This document shows positions 1-5,486 of a DNA stretch of 8,145 nucleotides, piece after piece (positions within the stretch are counted from its first letter, which is position 1; every line of letters begins with the position of its first letter). The stretch lies in NCBI GenBank assembly GCA_007127615.1, contig SKZB01000154.1, positions 1 to 8,145 on the forward strand, read 5' to 3'. This DNA is from Phycisphaerales bacterium (GTDB lineage Bacteria; Planctomycetota; Phycisphaerae; Phycisphaerales; SM1A02). The notes under the pieces were generated by a model. It saw nothing but the letters and a program-made list of their open reading frames with translations. It did not search any database and was not told the DNA's origin. The position numbers were made by a program, and so were the translations under genes.

Positions 1-624
1 AACCGCGATACCGGCCGTGACTTCCGCCGCATCCACGGCCGGGCGATTCTGGAAGATGACAACGATGACAGCTACTGGACGGTGGAATGGCGTACGATCG
101 ACTCACTGCGCAAGCCGTCGTTCATTGAGGTCGATGGCGAGTTGAACACCGGCGTGTATGCCGACCTCGCCGGAGCCGCACTCACCGCGCATGCGTTCGA
201 CCGTGTCGCGCCGGGTCTCGGCATGTGGCTGGTCGTGCTCGCCTCGTGGCTGTTCGCGATCTCGACCATGATCACCTGGAGTTACTACGGTGAGCAGGGC
301 ATGGTCTATCTCGTCAGCTGGCTGCCGGAGGAAGCCCAGGGCGGCGCGATTCTGCTGTACAAACTCATCTACTGCGGCCTCATCATCTTCGCCTGCGTCG
401 GACTGCAACTCGGCTTCTTTGAAACCGAAGAGCAGCTCGACCTCTGGACCACGATCGGCCTCGGCGTGATGCTCTGGGTCAACATCCCGATCATGCTGAT
501 CTTCGGGGCACAGACCATGCGGGCGTACCACGATTACATTCGGCGGTTGAAGACCGGCGAGATGAAGCCGCCGCACGAAGCCCCGCCCTTCACCGACGTC
601 GTCGAAGGCAAGGACGTGGAGTAA
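1..624 (+). CDS. Sodium:alanine/glycine symporter (AGCS family), C-terminal part
   Basis: The reading frame is open from base 1 and ends at TAA 622-624, so the gene starts outside the window; about 207 C-terminal residues are visible. AGCS proteins are inner-membrane carriers that import alanine or glycine with Na+. The family signature is the segment LFAISTMITWSYYGE (WSYYGE begins at base 277), inside a hydrophobic helix. Two more hydrophobic segments follow (around GAILLYKLIYCGLIIF and IGLGVMLWVNIPIMLIF), then a short charged tail, which is the usual AGCS C-terminus. Upstream of the signature, where family members normally run from one membrane helix quickly into the next, there is a polar, acidic stretch (EDDNDDSYW...) of roughly 50 residues, probably an inserted loop. 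The substrate cannot be told from sequence. The gene ends just before a strong terminator hairpin and faces the lipoprotein gene on the other strand. Confidence 0.9.
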   Translation, partial: NRDTGRDFRRIHGRAILEDDNDDSYWTVEWRTIDSLRKPSFIEVDGELNTGVYADLAGAALTAHAFDRVAPGLGMWLVVLASWLFAISTMITWSYYGEQGMVYLVSWLPEEAQGGAILLYKLIYCGLIIFACVGLQLGFFETEEQLDLWTTIGLGVMLWVNIPIMLIFGAQTMRAYHDYIRRLKTGEMKPPHEAPPFTDVVEGKDVE

Positions 625-653
625 GGCCGGAACCGCGTCTCGACATCTCCCCC

Positions 654-684
654 AAGCCCGGGGACTTCGGTCCCCGGGCTTTTT
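654..684 (+). terminator. Intrinsic terminator with UUCG tetraloop
   Basis: Bases 654-665 and 670-681 form a perfect 12-bp, mostly G/C stem closed by the extra-stable C(UUCG)G tetraloop (666-669). A run of T (680-684) follows on the plus strand. It lies 29 bases after the symporter stop codon and should end that transcript. On the minus strand the same hairpin begins 2 bases after the lipoprotein stop (684-686), but is followed there by G-rich sequence and not by T, so it would be a weak terminator or 3' stabiliser in that direction. Confidence 0.9.
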
Positions 685-1286
685 CAATCATCTTCGCGCA
701 CGCCCGGCAATCGGCCGGTGGTCAGATCGAAGACCGCACGGAAACGCGGGCGACCATGCCGCGTCAGATCGTAGATGAACCGGTCGTTTTCGCGGTCAAA
801 GCTCATCGTCCAGACGTTCGTCGCCGCCTCGGGCAGCATTCGGATCGTCCGTTCATCGGCGGCAAACGAGCAGCTCGACCAGTCTTCCAAGGCGTAGCCG
901 TAACCGCCGTAGTCGGTCAGATCGTGCGGCGTGCCGTCCGGATCGCGGTGGTCGTGCCGAAGGTGCACCCGGCCATCTTCCTGCCGCGTCAGGACCCACG
1001 TTCGTGAACGGTCATCGCCGACCCAGAACGCCACCCGGACTTCCTCGTTCCGCCACGACTGAACCTGCATGCGCAGCGGCTCACCGACGAACGTGCCCTC
1101 CGGCGTTTTCTCCGCAACGACCTCGCCGTCGAAGATCAACTCCTGGTGCGGAAGAAAATTCGACAGGTACATGTGCGCATCGAGAGCGTGATCGCGTTCC
1201 GGGCTCTGACAACCACCGGATGAAATGGCCGCGGCGAACATGAGCGGCAGAAGCCGGATCGCAGCGGCACGGGGAAGCGTGGACAT
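684..1286 (-). CDS. Small lipoprotein with HDHR motif, function unknown
   Basis: A 200-residue protein. The start chosen is ATG 1286-1284 because a perfect AGGAGG (1293-1298) lies 6 bases upstream and the protein then begins with a signal peptide: basic residues, a hydrophobic stretch (IRLLPLMFAAAIS) and a probable lipid-attachment cysteine at residue 26 (SSGGC; the -3 position is not canonical). The mature part looks like an all-beta domain. Motifs are WVLTRQEDG (about 97-105), HDHRDPDG (111-118), DYGGY (125-129), NVWTMSFD (157-164) and a closing RFRAVFDLT (181-189). From memory, similar secreted proteins with an HDHR.(D/E)DG...YGG pattern occur in other Gram-negative bacteria as conserved hypotheticals. 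The His/Asp cluster could bind a metal or ligand, but that is only a guess. The gene diverges from the nuclease-fold gene and converges on the symporter. Confidence 0.85.
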   Translation of the reverse strand: MSTLPRAAAIRLLPLMFAAAISSGGCQSPERDHALDAHMYLSNFLPHQELIFDGEVVAEKTPEGTFVGEPLRMQVQSWRNEEVRVAFWVGDDRSRTWVLTRQEDGRVHLRHDHRDPDGTPHDLTDYGGYGYALEDWSSCSFAADERTIRMLPEAATNVWTMSFDRENDRFIYDLTRHGRPRFRAVFDLTTGRLPGVREDD

Positions 1287-1292
1287 GGCGAA

Positions 1293-1298
1293 CCTCCT
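1293..1298 (-). promoter_or_regulatory. Shine-Dalgarno site AGGAGG fixing the lipoprotein start
   Basis: On the minus strand AGGAGG is followed by a 6-base spacer and ATG (1286-1284). This decides against the longer open frame that runs back to 1709 through the divergent gene. Confidence 0.85.
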
Positions 1299-1346
1299 GG
1301 GGTGAGAATTCGTCAAACGATACCGGATTCGTGCGGGATGGCTACC

Positions 1347-1994
1347 ATGCCCGGCGTGTGGTCGTACGCCGACATTGCCGATGATCTTGCCGGGGGATTG
1401 GAGCGCGTGCTGCGCGAACTGGACGCGGAGCACGCGGTTTACGGTCTGGATGCGCGAGAAGAGGTCGAACTGCACCCCGTCCTCGCCGATCTCCTCCGCC
1501 GGGCCGGTTACGGCGTCCACCGCGAGCAGCGTTACCCGGCGGACCGAAAGAAACGCCGCAATTCCGAGGGCGAACGGTGTGATCTGGTCCTCACGCCGGA
1601 GGGCCGCGCGCTGCGGCAGCCGGATCAGGCCGCCACGCTCTTCGACGCCCCCGGGGCGGTTGATCTCGATGATGCGTTCTGGCTCGAAGTCAAAACCGTC
1701 GCGCAGCACACCGTGGAGGGCCCGAACCGGCAGTACAGCTCACAACTGCTTTCGTCCGTGCAGCAGGATGTCAGCAAGCTCGCCAGGGACCCCGGCATTC
1801 TGCACGCGGGCCTGCTCATCGTGCTCTTCGTCCACAACGAACTGGTCGCGGATCACGACCTGCGCATCTGGCAGGACCGGTGTCTGGAGCGTGGCCTGCC
1901 GATCGCCTCACCGTGCCTCCGGCTGGTTCCCATGCAGGACCGGATGGGCAATGCATTGTGCGCGATCGCCCTCTATCCGGTCCGGCACCTTTAG
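1347..1994 (+). CDS. PD-(D/E)xK nuclease-fold protein, uncharacterised
   Basis: A 215-residue soluble protein from ATG 1347. Other in-frame starts are ATG 1338 and GTG 1302; 1347 is preferred because an imperfect purine-rich site (GGGATGG) lies about 5 bases upstream. The residue pattern matches the PD-(D/E)xK restriction-endonuclease-like core: a helix with Glu (E41, in EEVELHP), a strand ending in Asp (D79, in GERCDLVL), then a strand with E114-V-K116 (FWLEVKTV), and a following helix beginning near YSSQLLSSVQQDVSKL. Next comes a hydrophobic strand (HAGLLIVLFV). No separate DNA-binding domain, methyltransferase or signal peptide is visible, and the neighbours are not defence genes. From memory, close look-alikes exist as hypothetical proteins in planctomycetes. 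Nuclease activity is inferred from the conserved catalytic set; the biological role (DNA repair, RNA processing or other) is unknown. Confidence 0.75.
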   Translation: MPGVWSYADIADDLAGGLERVLRELDAEHAVYGLDAREEVELHPVLADLLRRAGYGVHREQRYPADRKKRRNSEGERCDLVLTPEGRALRQPDQAATLFDAPGAVDLDDAFWLEVKTVAQHTVEGPNRQYSSQLLSSVQQDVSKLARDPGILHAGLLIVLFVHNELVADHDLRIWQDRCLERGLPIASPCLRLVPMQDRMGNALCAIALYPVRHL

Positions 1995-2051
1995 AAGACG
2001 GGGATCGGCCCCGGCGCCTGCCGACTCACGAAGGCGCGTCCGAATCGCCGC

Positions 2052-3218
2052 TCAACCGGTCGGGATCGTCAAGAGCGGCACGGGTCCATCACCGGTCGTG
2101 GACTGCAGCGAGAACAGCAGTTGCAGCAAGCCGAACGTCGCCTTGGCATCGTGGTCCCGATCATCGATGTAGAACCAGTGATCGCGGTACCGAACGGCGA
2201 CATACGCACTCGCCGGCCGCTCGCGCGAGCTGTGAATTCTCATCACCCGCCCGGTGACCCGGTCCCAGTCAAACGGTTGACCTGAATCGTCCATCGTCAC
2301 CCGGACAATCCCCCGGTCAATATGCTCCTGCGGAACCCTGACGCTGTGCGCGATGAAGTAGAGCACCCCGAGCAGCGACCGGGTTCGCGTGAGGGTGGTC
2401 AGTTCTGTCCCGGTGGAACGAGAGATCGAGAGTGGAATGCGTTCGACGTCTTCGCCGTAGCCGAGCCGTGTCGCAAGTTCCTTCAGCCGGCGGTCGACAT
2501 TTTCATCACCCGTCCGGCGCAGACGCATGACCAGTTGCAGGCCGTTCGCGTCAAACTGCTCGCCATCCACCGCCTTGAGCGTGAGCGCACGCTTCTGTTG
2601 AAGGGTTCGGGCGAGCTCCGCAATCCGCTGGAAATCTTCGAAAATCGGCGCACTCTCCGGAGGCGGCCCCGAAGCCGTCACCGCATTCTCCAGGTCATTG
2701 AGTCGTTCCACGCAGAGGACGAACAGTCGCTCAACGCTCCATCCTGAGTTGGACAGCAGCCAGATGACCTCCAGCGGAATCGCGCTGAGCAGGCGACGTG
2801 CGTACGCCTCGCCCTGCAGCGGGGTGTAGGACACCGTCGGCCGCTCGGAGAACGTCACGCCCCCGCTGACCGCCCCGCCCGCATCGTCGGCCGCCGCACC
2901 GGAGAAAAAGCCGCCGATTCCGAACTGAACGCCCGCCGTCCCGCGTTTTTCGATGCCGTACTGCACCACGACGGACCCCATATCGAGAAAATGCGGTGTG
3001 TCGTTGTACCGCAGCCGCACGATGTTGACCAGCAGTTGCTCATCTTCGGTTCGGCTGAGAATCTCGTTGTAAAGGTGGCGCTCGTTGCCGACCGCCCGCG
3101 GCCCGTCACCCGTCGCGCAACCGAAACCGGTCACCAGCCATGCGAAAAACAAACAAACGCTTCCCAGGTACATGGGGGAAAGAATCTGAAACACACGCCG
3201 CGATGTCTGATGATCCAT
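2052..3218 (-). CDS. Conserved large lipoprotein, function unknown
   Basis: A 388-residue protein from ATG 3218-3216. This start gives an export signal: basic TSRRVFQ, a hydrophobic run (YLGSVCLFFAWLVTGFG), then Cys34, a likely lipidation site although its lipobox is loose. The upstream in-frame ATG at 3248 adds only 10 polar residues. Recognisable blocks are NEIL...EDEQLLVNIVRLRYNDTPHFL (about 51-78), a glycine-rich segment (GVQFGIGGFFSG), ERPTVSYTPLQGEAYARRLL, an LLSNSGWSVERLF block, a SLLGVLYFIAHSV block, RERPASAYVAVRY, and a C-terminal HWFYIDD (347-353) followed by a leucine-rich helix. From memory, proteins with these same blocks are scattered through Gram-negative bacteria as conserved hypotheticals, so the family is real and widespread but unnamed to me. 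It probably sits at a membrane facing the periplasm. It is transcribed alone, divergent from the serine hydrolase. Confidence 0.85.
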   Translation of the reverse strand: MDHQTSRRVFQILSPMYLGSVCLFFAWLVTGFGCATGDGPRAVGNERHLYNEILSRTEDEQLLVNIVRLRYNDTPHFLDMGSVVVQYGIEKRGTAGVQFGIGGFFSGAAADDAGGAVSGGVTFSERPTVSYTPLQGEAYARRLLSAIPLEVIWLLSNSGWSVERLFVLCVERLNDLENAVTASGPPPESAPIFEDFQRIAELARTLQQKRALTLKAVDGEQFDANGLQLVMRLRRTGDENVDRRLKELATRLGYGEDVERIPLSISRSTGTELTTLTRTRSLLGVLYFIAHSVRVPQEHIDRGIVRVTMDDSGQPFDWDRVTGRVMRIHSSRERPASAYVAVRYRDHWFYIDDRDHDAKATFGLLQLLFSLQSTTGDGPVPLLTIPTG

Positions 3219-3324
3219 GTCCTTCAGTGTATAAGATTCCGGCTGCATTCGCAGATGCTTCAGCGACTCGTTCCGACTGAATGCCGTGCTTCTGCTGGTG
3301 CACCCAATGAGCGGAGAATTCACC
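3219..3324. promoter_or_regulatory. Divergent intergenic region, probable paired promoters
   Basis: These 106 bases separate the divergent lipoprotein and serine hydrolase genes and must hold both starts of transcription. The only AT-rich patch is around 3229-3237 (GTATAAGAT on plus, TCTTATAC on minus). It could be a -10 element in either direction, but I see no convincing -35 partner. If it serves the minus strand, the lipoprotein mRNA would start within a few bases of its ATG. Confidence 0.35.
3313..3317 (+). promoter_or_regulatory. Shine-Dalgarno site GGAGA for the serine hydrolase
   Basis: GGAGA lies 7 bases before ATG 3325. It selects this start over the in-frame ATGs at 3286 and 3307, and the chosen start also gives a compact signal peptide. 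Confidence 0.7.
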
Positions 3325-4527
3325 ATGCCGACCTGTTTGCGTGGCCACAGACCGTCATCCGGATCGTTCCTGCTGCTTATCGCGATCGTCGCGGGCATCG
3401 CGGCGCGTGCCTCCACTGCAGAACCTCCGAGTGATGATGAACTCGACCCGACGGAACTCTTGGAGATCGCGGAGGAGGTTCGAAAGCGCTTTGATCAACC
3501 CGCCGTGGCGGTGGCGTATGTCCGGGGCGATCGCGATCCGGTGGCCGCCATCACCGGCGTACGGTCGGTGCAGGCCGGCCGTGCCGCGACGATCAACGAC
3601 CGGTTTCACTTTGGATCCTGCACGAAGGCGATGACCGCCACTCTCATCGGCATGCTCGTCCATGAGAAGAAGCTCGACTGGGAGGATCCGGTCCTGGGCT
3701 TCTTTCCGGAGTTTGCCGGCAGCGCGTTGGAGGTCTACCGCGAGGTCACCGTGCGCGATCTGCTTTCACACCGCGCGGGGCTCGTCGCGGCGACGGATGG
3801 CAAATCGCCGGAAGCGCAGTCGATTCACGGACTGACCGGAACGCCCCGCCAACAGCGCCGGCAGGCGGTCGAAATCTTTCTCAGTATGGAGCCGCCGGTG
3901 TCGCCGCGCCGCGAGAGCCGATATTCCAATGCCGGCTCCGCGATCGCCGCCGCGATTGCGGAGGAACTCACCGATCGTTCTTGGGAAGATCTGCTGCGGG
4001 CGTACGTTTTCGAACCGGTGGGCATGGAACGGGCGGGCTTCGGCTGGCCCGCCACCACCGACAACCCCGAGCAGCCACTCGGACACCTTGATTTGCCGAA
4101 GGGACTGCATCCCCTGCCCGTCGATACGACGTACCATCTGAACGATGTGATTGCGCCGGCGAGCAATGTTCACGGCACCGTGACCGACCTTGCCCGATTC
4201 GCCCGGTCGCACCTTCTGGCGTTGCGCGGTCAGCCGGCATCCATCCCGAGCGACGTGGCGCGCAAGCTGCACACACCCGCCGATGAGAACCAGCCGGAAG
4301 CTCTGGGATGGGTGCGCCTTCCCATCGCCGGTCAACCCGCAAGCTGGCACAACGGCAGCACGGGCACGTTCTTTGCGTGGATGACCATCTGGCCCGACCT
4401 GAACCTGGCGGTGGTGGTTCTCACCAACGCGGGCAGCGGCGAACCGGCGTGCGCCGCGATCACCGAACGCATCGTGAAGCGGCTCACGGAATCGACGGCG
4501 GACGAAGACTCGCCACCCCTTGAGTAG
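3325..4527 (+). CDS. Secreted serine hydrolase, class C beta-lactamase/DD-peptidase-like family
   Basis: A 400-residue protein with a Sec signal peptide: hydrophobic core FLLLIAIVAGIAA and likely cleavage after Ala32 (STA/EPP). It carries the three active-site motifs of the beta-lactamase/penicillin-binding-protein fold: S98-C-T-K101 (nucleophile Ser98, in FHFGSCTK), Y200-S-N202 (in RYSNAG), and H342-N-G344 (in SWHNGSTG) in place of KTG. The DLLSHRAGL block (145-153) and NVHGT-x-TDLARFA are typical of this family. HxG in the third motif is common in esterases, D-aminopeptidases and uncharacterised members, so calling it an antibiotic-resistance beta-lactamase is not justified. The likely role is periplasmic hydrolysis of an amide or ester, for example a peptidoglycan peptide or a small ester; the substrate is unknown. 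It is a single gene with no co-directional partner. Confidence 0.92.
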   Translation: MPTCLRGHRPSSGSFLLLIAIVAGIAARASTAEPPSDDELDPTELLEIAEEVRKRFDQPAVAVAYVRGDRDPVAAITGVRSVQAGRAATINDRFHFGSCTKAMTATLIGMLVHEKKLDWEDPVLGFFPEFAGSALEVYREVTVRDLLSHRAGLVAATDGKSPEAQSIHGLTGTPRQQRRQAVEIFLSMEPPVSPRRESRYSNAGSAIAAAIAEELTDRSWEDLLRAYVFEPVGMERAGFGWPATTDNPEQPLGHLDLPKGLHPLPVDTTYHLNDVIAPASNVHGTVTDLARFARSHLLALRGQPASIPSDVARKLHTPADENQPEALGWVRLPIAGQPASWHNGSTGTFFAWMTIWPDLNLAVVVLTNAGSGEPACAAITERIVKRLTESTADEDSPPLE

Positions 4528-4670
4528 AACTCCGCCGGCCGACGGACGCGCCCCCTTCGGCGGCCCACCACATACTTCGCCCATCTCCGGGGGCGGAACG
4601 AATCACGGCGCCCTTCAGACATTCTCCGACCCGGAGATTCATCACCCACTCTCCCCATCCCTTCGTCGCT

Positions 4671-4730
4671 CCGCCCCTCCGTCGCTTCGTCGCTTCCCCT
4701 CCACCCCTCCGTGCCTCCGTGCCTTTCCCG
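4671..4730. repeat. Degenerate 30-bp tandem duplication with internal 8-bp tandem repeats
   Basis: Bases 4671-4700 and 4701-4730 align without gaps at 22 of 30 positions. Each half carries its own perfect 8-bp doublet: CGTCGCTT twice at 4680-4695, and CCTCCGTG twice at 4706-4721. CTTCGTCGCT at 4661-4670 is a further related copy just upstream. The minus strand reads as a purine-rich run of ACGGAGGC and ACGAAGCG type units. Confidence 0.75.
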
Positions 4731-4738
4731 ACAACCTC

Positions 4739-4778
4739 TCATCCGTGCGGGTCGCTTGTCATCCGTGCGGGTCACTTG
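4739..4778. repeat. 20-bp direct tandem repeat, two copies
   Basis: The unit TCATCCGTGCGGGTCGCTTG (4739-4758) is immediately repeated at 4759-4778 with a single change (G to A at unit position 16). Two copies only, with no spacers, so this is not a CRISPR array. Confidence 0.95.
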
Positions 4779-4800
4779 CGCAGATTCCCGAAGCGACCCG
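4748..4800 (-). promoter_or_regulatory. Hairpin-forming inverted repeat 3' of the GGQ gene
   Basis: CGGGTCGCTT (4748-4757) and AAGCGACCCG (4791-4800) are perfect 10-bp reverse complements. The second 20-bp repeat copy offers an alternative arm (4768-4777) that pairs with one G-U wobble and a shorter 13-base loop. Further out, GCACGG (4808-4813) can pair with CCGTGC in either repeat copy (4743-4748 or 4763-4768). In minus-strand RNA the structure starts about 7 bases after the GGQ-gene stop codon and may be a 3' stabiliser or Rho-assisted end; there is no U run. Confidence 0.5.
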
Positions 4801-4820
4801 AACCTATGCACGGCGATCCG

Positions 4821-5414
4821 TTACTTCAGTGCGGGCATGCCGCGCGATTCCCGGCCGCGGTTGACGATCGAAAAGGCGTGCTTGTCGTGGCGGATCAGCT
4901 TCGCCAACTGCGACATGGTCACACCAAGCATGCCCGCCGCCCCGGCGACGTCGTACTTCCGGGCGACCACGACGTCGAGCGCCTCGGCCAGGAGGGCCGG
5001 ATAGTCACGGTGTTTCGGATTGATGGACAATTTCTCACCCTGACGGCGACTCTCCCAGAGTTCACTGGGCCGAAACGACCGGAAATCGACCGGGCCGCGC
5101 ACCTTGTGGGCGAGTTTGATTCGCAGCCGCTTTAGCGCCATGGAACGATTCTCGATCTGCCGCCGGCGTTCACCCGCCGAAGCGATCACCTCGGACGGGA
5201 CATGCTTGAGATCACAGGCGGTCTCGACCTTGTTCCGGTGCTGACCGCCGGGGCCGCCCGATTTACCGAAGGAGACCTCGCATTCTTTCAGCAGCGCTTC
5301 ATCGGTGAGCATCGCCGGGTGGGGCGACAGCAATTTGAAGCTGATCGGCTTGACATCCGGCTTGATCGGGCCGTCCTTCCGCGGCGGCCGCTGGCCGGGT
5401 TTGCGAATACGCAT
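4821..5414 (-). CDS. Stand-alone GGQ-domain peptide chain release factor-like protein
   Basis: A 197-residue protein from ATG 5414-5412 to TAA 4823-4821. Residues about 35-120 are the catalytic domain of class I release factors. The signature SGGPGGQHRNKVETA is present with the GGQ motif at 56-58, whose glutamine (normally methylated) triggers peptidyl-tRNA hydrolysis in the ribosome. The codon-recognition domains of RF1/RF2 are absent, as in ArfB/YaeJ and other rescue-type proteins. Unlike ArfB, the very basic segment is at the N-terminus (residues 2-27, many Arg/Lys). The C-terminus (about 135-197) is a helical extension with AGMLGVTMSQLAKLI, which resembles a helix-turn-helix-like pair. 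From memory, this architecture is common in planctomycetes. Likely role: release of stalled or aberrant peptidyl-tRNA; not proven. No good ribosome-binding site precedes the start, and Met35 is an alternative. The gene follows tsaD by 72 bases on the same strand. Confidence 0.88.
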   Translation of the reverse strand: MRIRKPGQRPPRKDGPIKPDVKPISFKLLSPHPAMLTDEALLKECEVSFGKSGGPGGQHRNKVETACDLKHVPSEVIASAGERRRQIENRSMALKRLRIKLAHKVRGPVDFRSFRPSELWESRRQGEKLSINPKHRDYPALLAEALDVVVARKYDVAGAAGMLGVTMSQLAKLIRHDKHAFSIVNRGRESRGMPALK

Positions 5415-5486
5415 GCTTTGTTCACCGTTCTTTTGCTCAGGTCTTCAGAATCGAAATTTCGTTCGTGGCATCGCCGAATCACTTTT

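Larger units (their letters stand above)
4528..4820. other. Non-coding, pyrimidine-rich repetitive spacer between convergent genes
   Basis: This 293-base stretch lies between the ends of the serine hydrolase and the GGQ gene. No frame in it looks like a real protein. It contains a 6-bp inverted repeat after the hydrolase stop (4532-4537 with 4558-4563, long loop, no T run), a tight small hairpin (TCTCCG 4623-4628, ACC loop, CGGAGA 4632-4637), a C/T-rich low-complexity block (about 4650-4728), a 20-bp tandem repeat (4739-4778) and a 10-bp inverted repeat (4748-4757 with 4791-4800). No clear intrinsic terminator with a T tract is present for either gene. Confidence 0.75.

Noticed and set aside
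103..687. Minus-strand open frame opposite the symporter
   Set aside because: Antisense shadow of the AGCS coding region; Arg/His/Asp-rich composition with no recognisable domain.
1287..1709. Longer N-terminus for the HDHR lipoprotein (open frame back to 1709)
   Set aside because: It would run through the nuclease-fold gene and hide a clear signal peptide; the AGGAGG site fixes the start at 1286.
1995..2051. Terminator between the nuclease-fold gene and the large lipoprotein
   Set aside because: Only a weak 6-bp inverted repeat (2014-2019 with 2032-2037) and no T run; not enough to call.
3219..3416. Longer N-terminus for the large lipoprotein
   Set aside because: It would overlap the serine hydrolase start and place polar sequence in front of the export signal.
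1347..4527. A defence island built from the nuclease-fold protein, lipoproteins and serine hydrolase
   Set aside because: Each gene is on alternating strands as its own unit, with no effector/sensor pairing, no mobile element and no composition shift that I can see by eye.
3325..4527. Antibiotic-resistance beta-lactamase
   Set aside because: The third motif is HNG, and the family is dominated by esterases and peptidases of unknown substrate; resistance cannot be inferred.
4739..4778. CRISPR-like direct repeats
   Set aside because: Only two copies, directly abutting with no spacers and no cas genes.
4520..4864. Open frames through the spacer with PSLRRS-like repeats
   Set aside because: They translate low-complexity DNA, overlap real genes at both ends and show no protein-like conservation pattern.
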